Part shown: piece by piece, positions 34,343 to 42,145 of the stretch
How the letters are laid out: every line of letters begins with the position of its first letter
Numbering within the stretch: the stretch's first letter is position 1
Source: Pontibacter harenae
GTDB lineage: Bacteria > Bacteroidota > Bacteroidia > Cytophagales > Hymenobacteraceae
DNA: 64,000 bases
Reading direction: 5' to 3'
NCBI RefSeq assembly: GCF_020907245.1
Contig: NZ_JAJJWH010000006.1
Span: 62,001-126,000 of the forward strand
The notes under the pieces: model-generated
What the model was told of the DNA's origin: nothing
Databases searched by the model: none
What the model saw: only the letters and a program-made list of their open reading frames with translations
Translations under genes and position numbers: made by a program

Positions 34343-37072
34343 TTAATGTGCTACAACCATTCTGCTGGTAGTAGTTTTCCCGTCTGCATTAATGCGATAC
34401 AGGTAAATACCGTTCTCTAGATTTGTACCATCGAACTGTACACTATGGTTGCCTGCGGCTTTGCTTTCTGCTACCAGTGTCTTAACTTTTCTGCCTACTA
34501 TGTCATACACTTCAACTGTAACAGGTCCTTCGTTTGCTACACCATAATTAATGGTAGTAACGCTAGAGAAAGGATTCGGATAAGTAAAGCTTTTCTCCCA
34601 CAGTTCAGGACCAGCCTGTAAGGCCGAAGTAGATTCTGTAGAGGCCACAGGTTGCGTGTTAGCTTCCCAACTAGTGTGTGTGCGCGTAATAATTACGGCG
34701 AACTCTGCTCTTGTTACGTGCTGCTTCGGCTTGAAGGTAGCTTCCAAGGTAGGGAACAGGTCAAAAGTGCCTTGCTTTACACTATAATAGGCGTTGATCA
34801 GGTTTAGTTCTAGTGCCACGCTTACATAGCCTTCTAAACCAGCTGGAATGTCTGCCGCATCTTTTATAGGAATGGCTTTACCATCAACGGTTACAGTTAC
34901 GGTTTTGCCGTTACGCTCTAGGGCATACTCCTCCAAACCAAGGCTTTGTACCAGCGAGTAAGCTATTTCTGCTCTGCTCACTTTGCCGTTCGGGTTAAAC
35001 CTACCAGTGCTGGCAGGCAACATGACACCTTTATAAGCATGTAATCTGTCTTTAAGTGCTGCACCTTTTGCCGTTACAGATTCAGCTAAAAGCAGGTCGT
35101 TTCCTGAAATGTCTCCGAAAGACACGGCACCGTTTGTTGGCTTATACTGGCGTATGGCTTGTCCCATCATCAGGTAGTCGGCCAGCTGAATTCTTTTTAG
35201 CGGCTCGTCTGGTTTAAAGCCACCGCTCAAGCCATCCATCAGACGGGCGCTAACTGCCATTCTGATAGAGCCTTCTGCCGCATGCCCCACGACATCATTT
35301 AAACCAGTAGAGCCTGTTAATTGTGAAGCGGTTAGTGTTCCAGTGATGGTTTCTGGTAAAGCAATGCCTTCCAGTCCTTGAACTCTAAGCGTCCAGGTGC
35401 CAGGGGTAGGAGAGGCCACTGCTACGCTACGGTCGAAGTATAAAGCAAAAGCAACTGGTATTCCAGATCGATATTCTGTACCGTTAGGCGCTACCAATAT
35501 GAGGTTAGTAGAATTGCCTGTCTGTCCTGCCAAACCTCCTGACATAACTTTAGCCTCTAAAGCTGTCGTACCGTTGGCAACCTCAAATGTGATAGCATTA
35601 CCAGTTGTTAGCACAGGGTTATAGTCGATGGTGAAGTCTTGTGTAGTGGACGTCTTCTGAACGCTGCTCTTGAAGCTTCTGTTCAGGTTAAGTGCAGTAC
35701 CAAAAGCAGTATTTCTGTAGATGTAGTCTACGGCTGCATAAGCGTTGGCGTAACCAGCCCCTACTTCCCAAGACTCACGGTTTGGCATATTGGTGGCAGT
35801 TTTCTGCAGAATGTCTTTTACCTGAGCTGGAGTAAGCGCAGGATTTGCCTCTAACATCAAGGCAACTATACCAGAAACATGTGGTGTCGCCATAGAAGTA
35901 CCACTCATGTGCGTGTAAAAAGGTACATGTGCTGGGTCAAGTTCTGCTACATCCTGGTCTGCGGCAAGAGTTGTTACAGGAGCAATTACACGTGTAGATA
36001 CAATGTCTACGCCAGGCGCTACAAGTGTTGGTCTGTTCTCAAAAGTCCATACTTCGCCATCAATAGAAAATGAACCGCCTTCGCCTTTTACTCCTCTGGA
36101 AGAGAAATCAGCAAGCTGTCCGTATTTATCGCCTGCACCAACAGATATTACCCAAGGAGCAACAGCATAAGGGTTATGTGTATCGGAAGTAGGGCCATCG
36201 TTACCTGCTGCAAAAACAGATATTATACCTCTATCATATGCTAGCTTTGAAGCAATGTTAACAGGGTTGAAAGGGTCGAAGTCTCCGCTTGTACCCCAGG
36301 AGTTGGAGATAACTCGGATACCATACTCATACTGATGCGTTAGTGCATAGTCGTAACCGCCGATTGCATCCAGTATAAACAATGCAGCGCCTGAGCCATA
36401 GCCAATTAGATCAGCTCCAGGTGCTACACCTTCGTACATACCACTCGATTTTGCTCCGTTGCCACCTACTGTACCAGCGCAGTGTGTACCGTGACCTGAG
36501 TTAGTATCTGTGTTCGGTACGTTCTCGAGGTAAGAAACTGGTAAAAGAGAACTCCAGCTATTTAAGTTAGTAGTACCCATTACGTTTTGCACCAGGTGCG
36601 TGCCTAGCTTAATGTCATCGTGGGTGCCATCTACACCGCTGTCATTTATCATAACACCAATGCCTTTGCCCGATACAGGCATGCCATTGTTTCTGGCAAT
36701 CATTTCTTTGTCTGTTCTCAGCCTTTTTACACCAGTAAGGTGTGTGCCGTTGTAGTTGTAGTAGGTAAGTTTCTTGTTGAGGTACACCGACTTTACTTCT
36801 GGCCTCTTTGATAAGGCGTCTACCTGTGCGGCAGTTGCTAGCACACCAGCTATAGGTAAAGATTGTAGAGTGATGCCTTGGGTGATGCCGAGGCTGCTAA
36901 GTAAGCCCAACTGAGCCGAAGTAGGAGCGCCTTTACCTTCGAAGGTAATGATAACTGCAACAGGAGATGTGCTTGTTTGCAGTGTCTGTAGGAGCTCTCG
37001 GTCGATTACTTGAGCAAGTGCGCCACTGGCAAATAATAAGACAGCGCAAATAAAGGAAATAGCTTTTTGCAT
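34343..37072 (-). CDS. Secreted S8 subtilisin-like protease with SLH motifs and type A T9SS signal
   Basis: The 909-residue secreted protein has a signal peptide (1-20), an inhibitor-I9-like propeptide (about 22-105) and an S8 domain with catalytic Asp144 (INDSGVDG), His194 (NSGHGTHCAG), oxyanion Asn291 (AAGNDGP) and Ser393 (SGTSMATPHVSG). A proprotein-convertase-P-like beta domain follows, then three SLH-like motifs (FKPDEPLKRIQLADYLMMG, FNPNGKVSRAEIAYSLVQSLG, FKPKQHVTRAEFAVIITRT). The final 80 residues (FTYPNPFSSVTTINYGV, then VEVYDIVGRKV and GIYLYRI) are the type A T9SS sorting domain. It is exported across both membranes and probably displayed at the surface. All catalytic residues are present. 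Confidence 0.9.
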   Translation of the reverse strand: MQKAISFICAVLLFASGALAQVIDRELLQTLQTSTSPVAVIITFEGKGAPTSAQLGLLSSLGITQGITLQSLPIAGVLATAAQVDALSKRPEVKSVYLNKKLTYYNYNGTHLTGVKRLRTDKEMIARNNGMPVSGKGIGVMINDSGVDGTHDDIKLGTHLVQNVMGTTNLNSWSSLLPVSYLENVPNTDTNSGHGTHCAGTVGGNGAKSSGMYEGVAPGADLIGYGSGAALFILDAIGGYDYALTHQYEYGIRVISNSWGTSGDFDPFNPVNIASKLAYDRGIISVFAAGNDGPTSDTHNPYAVAPWVISVGAGDKYGQLADFSSRGVKGEGGSFSIDGEVWTFENRPTLVAPGVDIVSTRVIAPVTTLAADQDVAELDPAHVPFYTHMSGTSMATPHVSGIVALMLEANPALTPAQVKDILQKTATNMPNRESWEVGAGYANAYAAVDYIYRNTAFGTALNLNRSFKSSVQKTSTTQDFTIDYNPVLTTGNAITFEVANGTTALEAKVMSGGLAGQTGNSTNLILVAPNGTEYRSGIPVAFALYFDRSVAVASPTPGTWTLRVQGLEGIALPETITGTLTASQLTGSTGLNDVVGHAAEGSIRMAVSARLMDGLSGGFKPDEPLKRIQLADYLMMGQAIRQYKPTNGAVSFGDISGNDLLLAESVTAKGAALKDRLHAYKGVMLPASTGRFNPNGKVSRAEIAYSLVQSLGLEEYALERNGKTVTVTVDGKAIPIKDAADIPAGLEGYVSVALELNLINAYYSVKQGTFDLFPTLEATFKPKQHVTRAEFAVIITRTHTSWEANTQPVASTESTSALQAGPELWEKSFTYPNPFSSVTTINYGVANEGPVTVEVYDIVGRKVKTLVAESKAAGNHSVQFDGTNLENGIYLYRINADGKTTTSRMVVAH

Positions 37073-37650
37073 AAAGGAATAGTTAAAAGTGTTACATAGA
37101 AATTGGATTGATATTGATTTGTATTAAAAAGTAAAAGCGCTGATTAGATGATATAAATAGAAGTTTTCTTATATATCAAATCAGCGCATAACCGTAATGT
37201 TTTAAGATTGTTTTTCGAAATTTCCTGATTTTACTGTTTTGGTGCTCTTAAGGTTGTTGTTGAAGAACATTTTTTTAAGCTGACCTACATGTAAATGAAA
37301 CCATAATAGTATTATGTTTATATTGAATAATAATTTATTTGTTTTTTTATTGCACTATTATGGTGTAGTAAATACTGAAATGTAAAAAGAGGATACTGTA
37401 TTAATGATTATAACTTGCTAATAATCAGATTCATTTTATTAAATCTTATACAGAAGGGGGTGATAATTGGGCAATGGTGGGAGAAATTACGTGCTCTTAT
37501 CAGAAAAATATGTGTGAATCAGTTACTTTGAAGTGCTATTAAGCGATAAAAGACCTGTAAGGCTACATAAGTGTAGGCTGTGTTTGCTTTTCTTGCTAAA
37601 GTTTTCTAACTCAAAACTCCAAACTAATCTAATCAACATAATTTCTATTC
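37073..37650. other. Long AT-rich divergent intergenic region
   Basis: The longest gene-free stretch (578 bases). It contains an inverted repeat at 37137-37187 near the subtilase start and otherwise only AT-rich sequence and AACTCAAAACTCC-like simple sequence near 37608. No open frame or RNA gene is convincing. It presumably carries the promoters of both divergent large genes. Confidence 0.5.
37137..37187. promoter_or_regulatory. Inverted repeat in the subtilase leader/promoter region
   Basis: GCGCTGATTAGATGATATAA and TTATATATCAAATCAGCGC pair over most of their length around a short loop, about 65 bases upstream of the subtilase ATG. It could be an operator or a 5' leader hairpin. Confidence 0.45.
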
Positions 37651-40600
37651 ATGAAAATAGGATTACGCAGAACAGGTACTGTCGCTTTGTTGCTGTACGC
37701 ATTGGCAGTAGGCTCGCCTGAAGCTGTTGCGCAGCGGAAAAAGGTAAAGACCAGCAAGAAGAAAGAGACTGCTGCTCCTTTTGATACGAGCATGTACAAC
37801 GGCCTTAACTGGCGCTCTATAGGCCCTTACCGTGGCGGCCGTTCTGCAACAGTAACAGGTGTGCCTGGCAAACCAAACCTCTACTACTTTGGCTCTGTGG
37901 GTGGTGGCGTATGGCGCACCACCGATGGCGGTTCTACCTGGGAGAGTATCTCGGATGGCTTTTTCGGAGGTTCTATCGGGGCAGTGGCGGTAAGCGAGGC
38001 CGACCCGAATGTTATTTATGTAGGAGAGGGCGAGAAAACAGTTCGCGGTAATGTGTCGTCGGGCTTTGGCGTGTGGAAATCTGTGGACGCAGGGAAAACC
38101 TGGCAACATACAGGATTAAAAGATTCAAAACACATAGGCCGTATCCGAATTCACCCACAGAACCCTGACATTGTTTATGTGGCTGCCATGGGCGATCTCT
38201 ACAAATCGAATGAGGAACGCGGTGTTTTTAAAAGTACTGATGGCGGCAAAACCTGGAAACGCACCTTGTTTGCGAACAAAGATGCTGGCGTTGTGGACCT
38301 TGTGATTGATCCGTCTAACCCAAGGCACCTGTACGCCACTACCTGGAATATCCGCCGTACTCCTTATAGTTTAGAATCGGGTGGGCCTGGCTCTGGCATC
38401 TGGAAAAGTACCGATGGCGGCGACACCTGGAAAGACATTTCTAAAAATGAAGGATTGCCAAAGGGAACGCTAGGTATTGTAGGTATAGCCGTATCACCTG
38501 TAAATTCGGAGCGTGTGTTTGCAATGGTGGAGGCAGAGGAGGGCGGACTTTTCCGCTCCGACGACAGCGGACTGACTTGGCGCAGAGTAAACGATGACCG
38601 CAACCTGCGCCAGCGTGCCTGGTACTACACCCGTGTGTATGCCGATCCGAAAGACGAGGATGTGGTGTATGTGATGAACGTAGCTTATCATAGGTCTAAA
38701 GACGGTGGCCGCACCTTTACATCAGCCTACGCGCAGCACAGCGATAACCACGACCTCTGGATTGCCCCTGAGAACCCGTCGCGCATGATAATAGCAAATG
38801 ATGGTGGCGCACAGGTAACAACTGATGGAGGCATGAACTGGAGTTCTGTAGACAATCAGCCTACAGGTCAGTTTTACCGCGTGGTTACGGATAACCATTT
38901 TCCGTACCGCATTTACGGTGCGCAGCAGGATAATTCTACCGTACGCATTGCCCACCGCTCTAACGGCTATAGCATAACAACAGACGATTGGGAAGAAACA
39001 GCTGGTGCGGAAAGTGCACATTTGGCTGTAAATCCTGAGAACCCCGAAATTGTGTACGGCGGTAACTACGGTGGCTTCCTATCTAGGGTAAACCACGACA
39101 ATGGGCAGGAACGTGTGATTAATGTGTGGCCTGATAACCCGATGGGACACGGCGCGGAAGGTATGAAGTACAGGTTCCAGTGGAACTTTCCGATTCTGTT
39201 CTCTCCGAACGATCCGAAGAAACTGTATACCACTTCTAACCATGTGCATGTTACCTACAACGAAGGCCAGTCCTGGGAAACCATAAGCCCAGACTTAACG
39301 CGTAACGACTCTACAAAATTAGGTCCATCAGGCGGCCCGATTACGAAAGACAACACCAGCGTGGAGTACTACGGTACAATTTTCGCCATCAACGAATCAG
39401 CGATAGAGCCAGGAGTTATTTGGACGGGTTCGGACGATGGCCTGGTGCACGTAACCCACGACGGTGGCAAGAACTGGAGCAACGTAACGCCGAAGAATAT
39501 GCCAGCATGGATCATGATCAACAGCATCGATCCGCACCCAACTGTAAAAGGAGGAGCGTACGTGGCAGGCACCATGTATAAGTCGGGCGATTTCAGGCCA
39601 TACCTTTACAAGACTACCGATTACGGTAAAACCTGGACAAAAATAACGTCAGGTGTACCAGAAAACCACTTTACCCGTGTGTTGCGTGCCGATAAAAAAC
39701 GTGCTGGTTTGCTGTATGCAGGTACTGAATATGGTATGTACATCTCGTTTAACGACGGCCAAAGCTGGCAGCCTTTCCAGATGAACCTGCCGATCGTGTC
39801 CATCACGGACTTAACCATTAAAAACGATAACCTAATTGCTTCTACCCAAGGTCGTGGTTTCTGGTTAATTGATGACCTTACGCCGCTACACCAGCTGAAT
39901 GCGAATGTGGCTACTAACAAGTTCCATCTGTATAAGCCATTGGACACCTACAAAATGAACGGAGGCAGTAGAGGATCATCTAAAACAGCTGGCGAAAACC
40001 ATCCTGGCGGTGTAATGTTGTACTACCACCTACAGCAGAAGCCCGACTCTACCACTGTTGTGAAGCTGGAGATTCTGGATCAGCAGGGAAATTTAATTAA
40101 AACCTATGCGACGGATGCAAAAGAGCGTGGCGAGAAACTGGCGGTGAAGGAGGGCCTGAACCGCTTCGTGTGGGACATGCGCTATCCAGAAGCAAGTAGG
40201 TTTGATGGTATGATTTTATGGGGCGGAGGCACTCAAGGTCCAAAGGCAGTACCTGGTACTTACAAAGCCAAATTAACGGTGAACAAAGAAAGTCAGGAAA
40301 CTGACTTCACGATTCTGCAGGACCCAAGAACTAATGCTAGTCCTGAAGATCTGCAAGCTCAGTTCACATTCCTGATGGAAGTGCGCGATAAACTGACGGA
40401 AACCCACGATGCGATCAAAGACATTCGTACCATGCGCGGGCAGCTGAAAACCCTTACAGGCAACCTGAAAGGCAACGATAACTATAAACCTATTGTGGAA
40501 TCGGCTAAGGAAATTGAGAAGAAGATCACGCAGATTGAAGAAGCGCTGTACCAGACCAAGAACCGTTCCGGGCAGGACCCGCTCAACTATCCGATCCGCC

Positions 40601-40848
40601 TGAACAACAAACTTGCAAACCTGGTAGGGCAGGTAAGCACAGGCGACTTCCGACCAACCGAGCAGGCGTATGCGTTTAAGAAAGAAATCACGGCTCAAAT
40701 AGATGCGCAGCTTAACCTTTTACAGCAAGTGAAGCAGCAGGAAATACCTGCTCTGAACAAGATGATTCAGGAAAAAGAAGTTGATTTTATCTCTGTGAAA
40801 AAGGATGAAAAGAAAGACGGTGCTTCGCCAACTTCATCTGTAAAATAA
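37651..40848 (+). CDS. Exported VPS10/BNR-type beta-propeller protein (first paralog)
   Basis: The 1065-residue protein has a signal peptide (TVALLLYALAVGSPEAVAQ) and then several sortilin/BNR-like repeats with the Asp-box S-T-D-G-G-K-T-W (GVFKSTDGGKTWKR, GIWKSTDGGDTWKD, DGGKNWSNVTPKN). Its opening YNGLNWRSIGPYRGGRSATV matches the common Bacteroidota family often annotated as glycosyl hydrolase, though no catalytic residues are recognisable and a binding role is equally possible. The C-terminal 250 residues are helical (LQAQFTFLMEVRDKLTETHD). A second copy lies at 48640-51570. It has no lipobox and no T9SS tail, so periplasmic location is likely. Confidence 0.85.
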   Translation: MKIGLRRTGTVALLLYALAVGSPEAVAQRKKVKTSKKKETAAPFDTSMYNGLNWRSIGPYRGGRSATVTGVPGKPNLYYFGSVGGGVWRTTDGGSTWESISDGFFGGSIGAVAVSEADPNVIYVGEGEKTVRGNVSSGFGVWKSVDAGKTWQHTGLKDSKHIGRIRIHPQNPDIVYVAAMGDLYKSNEERGVFKSTDGGKTWKRTLFANKDAGVVDLVIDPSNPRHLYATTWNIRRTPYSLESGGPGSGIWKSTDGGDTWKDISKNEGLPKGTLGIVGIAVSPVNSERVFAMVEAEEGGLFRSDDSGLTWRRVNDDRNLRQRAWYYTRVYADPKDEDVVYVMNVAYHRSKDGGRTFTSAYAQHSDNHDLWIAPENPSRMIIANDGGAQVTTDGGMNWSSVDNQPTGQFYRVVTDNHFPYRIYGAQQDNSTVRIAHRSNGYSITTDDWEETAGAESAHLAVNPENPEIVYGGNYGGFLSRVNHDNGQERVINVWPDNPMGHGAEGMKYRFQWNFPILFSPNDPKKLYTTSNHVHVTYNEGQSWETISPDLTRNDSTKLGPSGGPITKDNTSVEYYGTIFAINESAIEPGVIWTGSDDGLVHVTHDGGKNWSNVTPKNMPAWIMINSIDPHPTVKGGAYVAGTMYKSGDFRPYLYKTTDYGKTWTKITSGVPENHFTRVLRADKKRAGLLYAGTEYGMYISFNDGQSWQPFQMNLPIVSITDLTIKNDNLIASTQGRGFWLIDDLTPLHQLNANVATNKFHLYKPLDTYKMNGGSRGSSKTAGENHPGGVMLYYHLQQKPDSTTVVKLEILDQQGNLIKTYATDAKERGEKLAVKEGLNRFVWDMRYPEASRFDGMILWGGGTQGPKAVPGTYKAKLTVNKESQETDFTILQDPRTNASPEDLQAQFTFLMEVRDKLTETHDAIKDIRTMRGQLKTLTGNLKGNDNYKPIVESAKEIEKKITQIEEALYQTKNRSGQDPLNYPIRLNNKLANLVGQVSTGDFRPTEQAYAFKKEITAQIDAQLNLLQQVKQQEIPALNKMIQEKEVDFISVKKDEKKDGASPTSSVK

Positions 40849-40868
40849 TTTACTAGCCGAACAAATTG

Positions 40869-40905
40869 AAGAGGCCCTGCCAAAATTGGTAGGACCTCTT
40901 TTTAT
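40869..40905 (+). terminator. Terminator of the first VPS10/BNR gene
   Basis: AAGAGGCCCTGCCAA pairs with TTGGTAGGACCTCTT with two mismatches, followed by TTTTTATT. Confidence 0.7.
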
Positions 40906-40952
40906 TAAGTGTGTTTTCATTTGATGCTGTACCAGCATCGGAACTAATAAAA

Positions 40953-41429
40953 CTATAGAACCTTCTCGACTACTAATGTAGCTTTGTTTGTTTCGCCTTT
41001 AAGTTCTGTGCCAGGGTATGGCTACACGTCTTTTAATGTTATTTTATAGTTTGTCTGCCCTACCGCCAGCGTTACCGTATGCGTGCTGCGCATATCGCCT
41101 GGCGCGCAATTGCCTATACACAATTCAATATTCTCATTTTTACCCTGGCTGTTGGCAGCCGAAAATTTGGCTGCGGCACTGCCGTAATGATTACAATTAG
41201 CATTGGCAGGGCATCGGGAGTCGTTTAACTGCTCCAGCATGAGGTGCAACCTTCTAAGCGCTTCTCCGCCGTAAAGTGTTATGGCATCGCCTTTATAAAG
41301 GCTAAACTCCTGCCCGAACTTTATACCGTCGTCTGTTACTGTATATTGTTCAGAAGAAGTCTGGGTGGTTTCGTCCTGGCACTGCCACAGTAGCAGGAAC
41401 ATACACAGAGGGTAGATTAACTTTAGCAT
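40953..41429 (-). CDS. Small lipoprotein with an early TAG near its C-terminus
   Basis: The frame begins with a lipoprotein signal ending LLLWQC and encodes a 135-residue protein with four Cys in the mature part (RCPANANCNHYG, LCIGNCAPGD) that could make disulfides. A TAG at 41022-41024 ends it at ITLKDV. Beyond it the same frame continues 22 sensible codons, PYPGTELKGETNKATLVVEKVL, to a second stop at 40953. Related Bacteroidota proteins end with a similar V-x-PYPG...K-A-x-V-x-V pattern as far as I recall, so the TAG may be a CAG-to-TAG change removing the last strand. The end given is the extended one; the translated end is 41022. Function unknown. Confidence 0.6.
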
Positions 41430-41572
41430 AGTTTATAGTTTTATTCTGTATTTCTAAGAGTACTTTAGGCGGGGAAGGGTTGCATCTGCTGCCACTATGA
41501 AACCGATGTGCTGACATTGTTTATTAAGCACATTTGTTGGATATTGTAACTTTTAGCGAAATAATAGTTAGC

Positions 41573-42145
41573 GTGCGTACCCAATCGGTTACAGTTAAGG
41601 AAAAAATAAAGAACCTCACCCACAGGCTGCGGAACTACCGCGTGTATCATAGGTATCTAGGTTTGATTTTAGGTCTGTTAGTTTTGGTTAGTAGTATAAC
41701 TGGTGTTTTATTGGGCTGGAAAAAGAATGTTGATACACTACAGCCACCGCTGATTGAAGGCCAGACACCAGATCTGACTCAGTGGATATCTTTAGCAGAT
41801 ATGTCCACTGTAGCTTACACGGCCCTGGATTCTGCTGTTCAGGTAAAAAACAATCCCATCGATAGAATAGAGGCACGCCCCGAGAAAGGAATGGTAAAAG
41901 TGCTTTTTTCGGAGGGTTATTGGGAGGTGCAGTTAGATGGCAGCACAGGAAAAGTGTTGTCTGTTGCCCGTCGCCACTCCGACTGGATCGAGCAAATACA
42001 CGATGGCTCTATTATAGGTGATCTTTTCAAACTGATCACCATGAACGTGCTGGGGCTGGGACTACTGATCATTTCGTTCACAGGTTTTTTCCTGTGGTTC
42101 TATCCTAGGAAAATAAGACAAATTAAAAAAGAAGATAAATCGTGA
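41573..42145 (+). CDS. PepSY-associated membrane protein
   Basis: About 190 residues: the N-terminal basic segment RLRNYRVYHRYLG leads into a first membrane helix (LILGLLVLVSSITGVLLGW), a periplasmic PepSY-like region (VAYTALDSAVQVKNNPIDRIEARPEKGMVKV, shown by YWEVQLDGSTGKVLSV) and a final helix (VLGLGLLIISFTGFFLWFYPRKI). Such proteins in Bacteroidota accompany TonB receptors and are thought to act in iron or haem reduction. The start is uncertain: an ORF start by TTG at 41534 exists, but GTG at 41573 fits the TAACTTTT promoter-like element near 41547. Its TGA shares a base with the next ATG. Confidence 0.78.
   Translation: MRTQSVTVKEKIKNLTHRLRNYRVYHRYLGLILGLLVLVSSITGVLLGWKKNVDTLQPPLIEGQTPDLTQWISLADMSTVAYTALDSAVQVKNNPIDRIEARPEKGMVKVLFSEGYWEVQLDGSTGKVLSVARRHSDWIEQIHDGSIIGDLFKLITMNVLGLGLLIISFTGFFLWFYPRKIRQIKKEDKS

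Noticed and set aside
37073-37650. A small RNA or gene in the long AT-rich gap
   Set aside because: Only one inverted repeat near the subtilase start is visible; no terminator or conserved RNA motif supports it.
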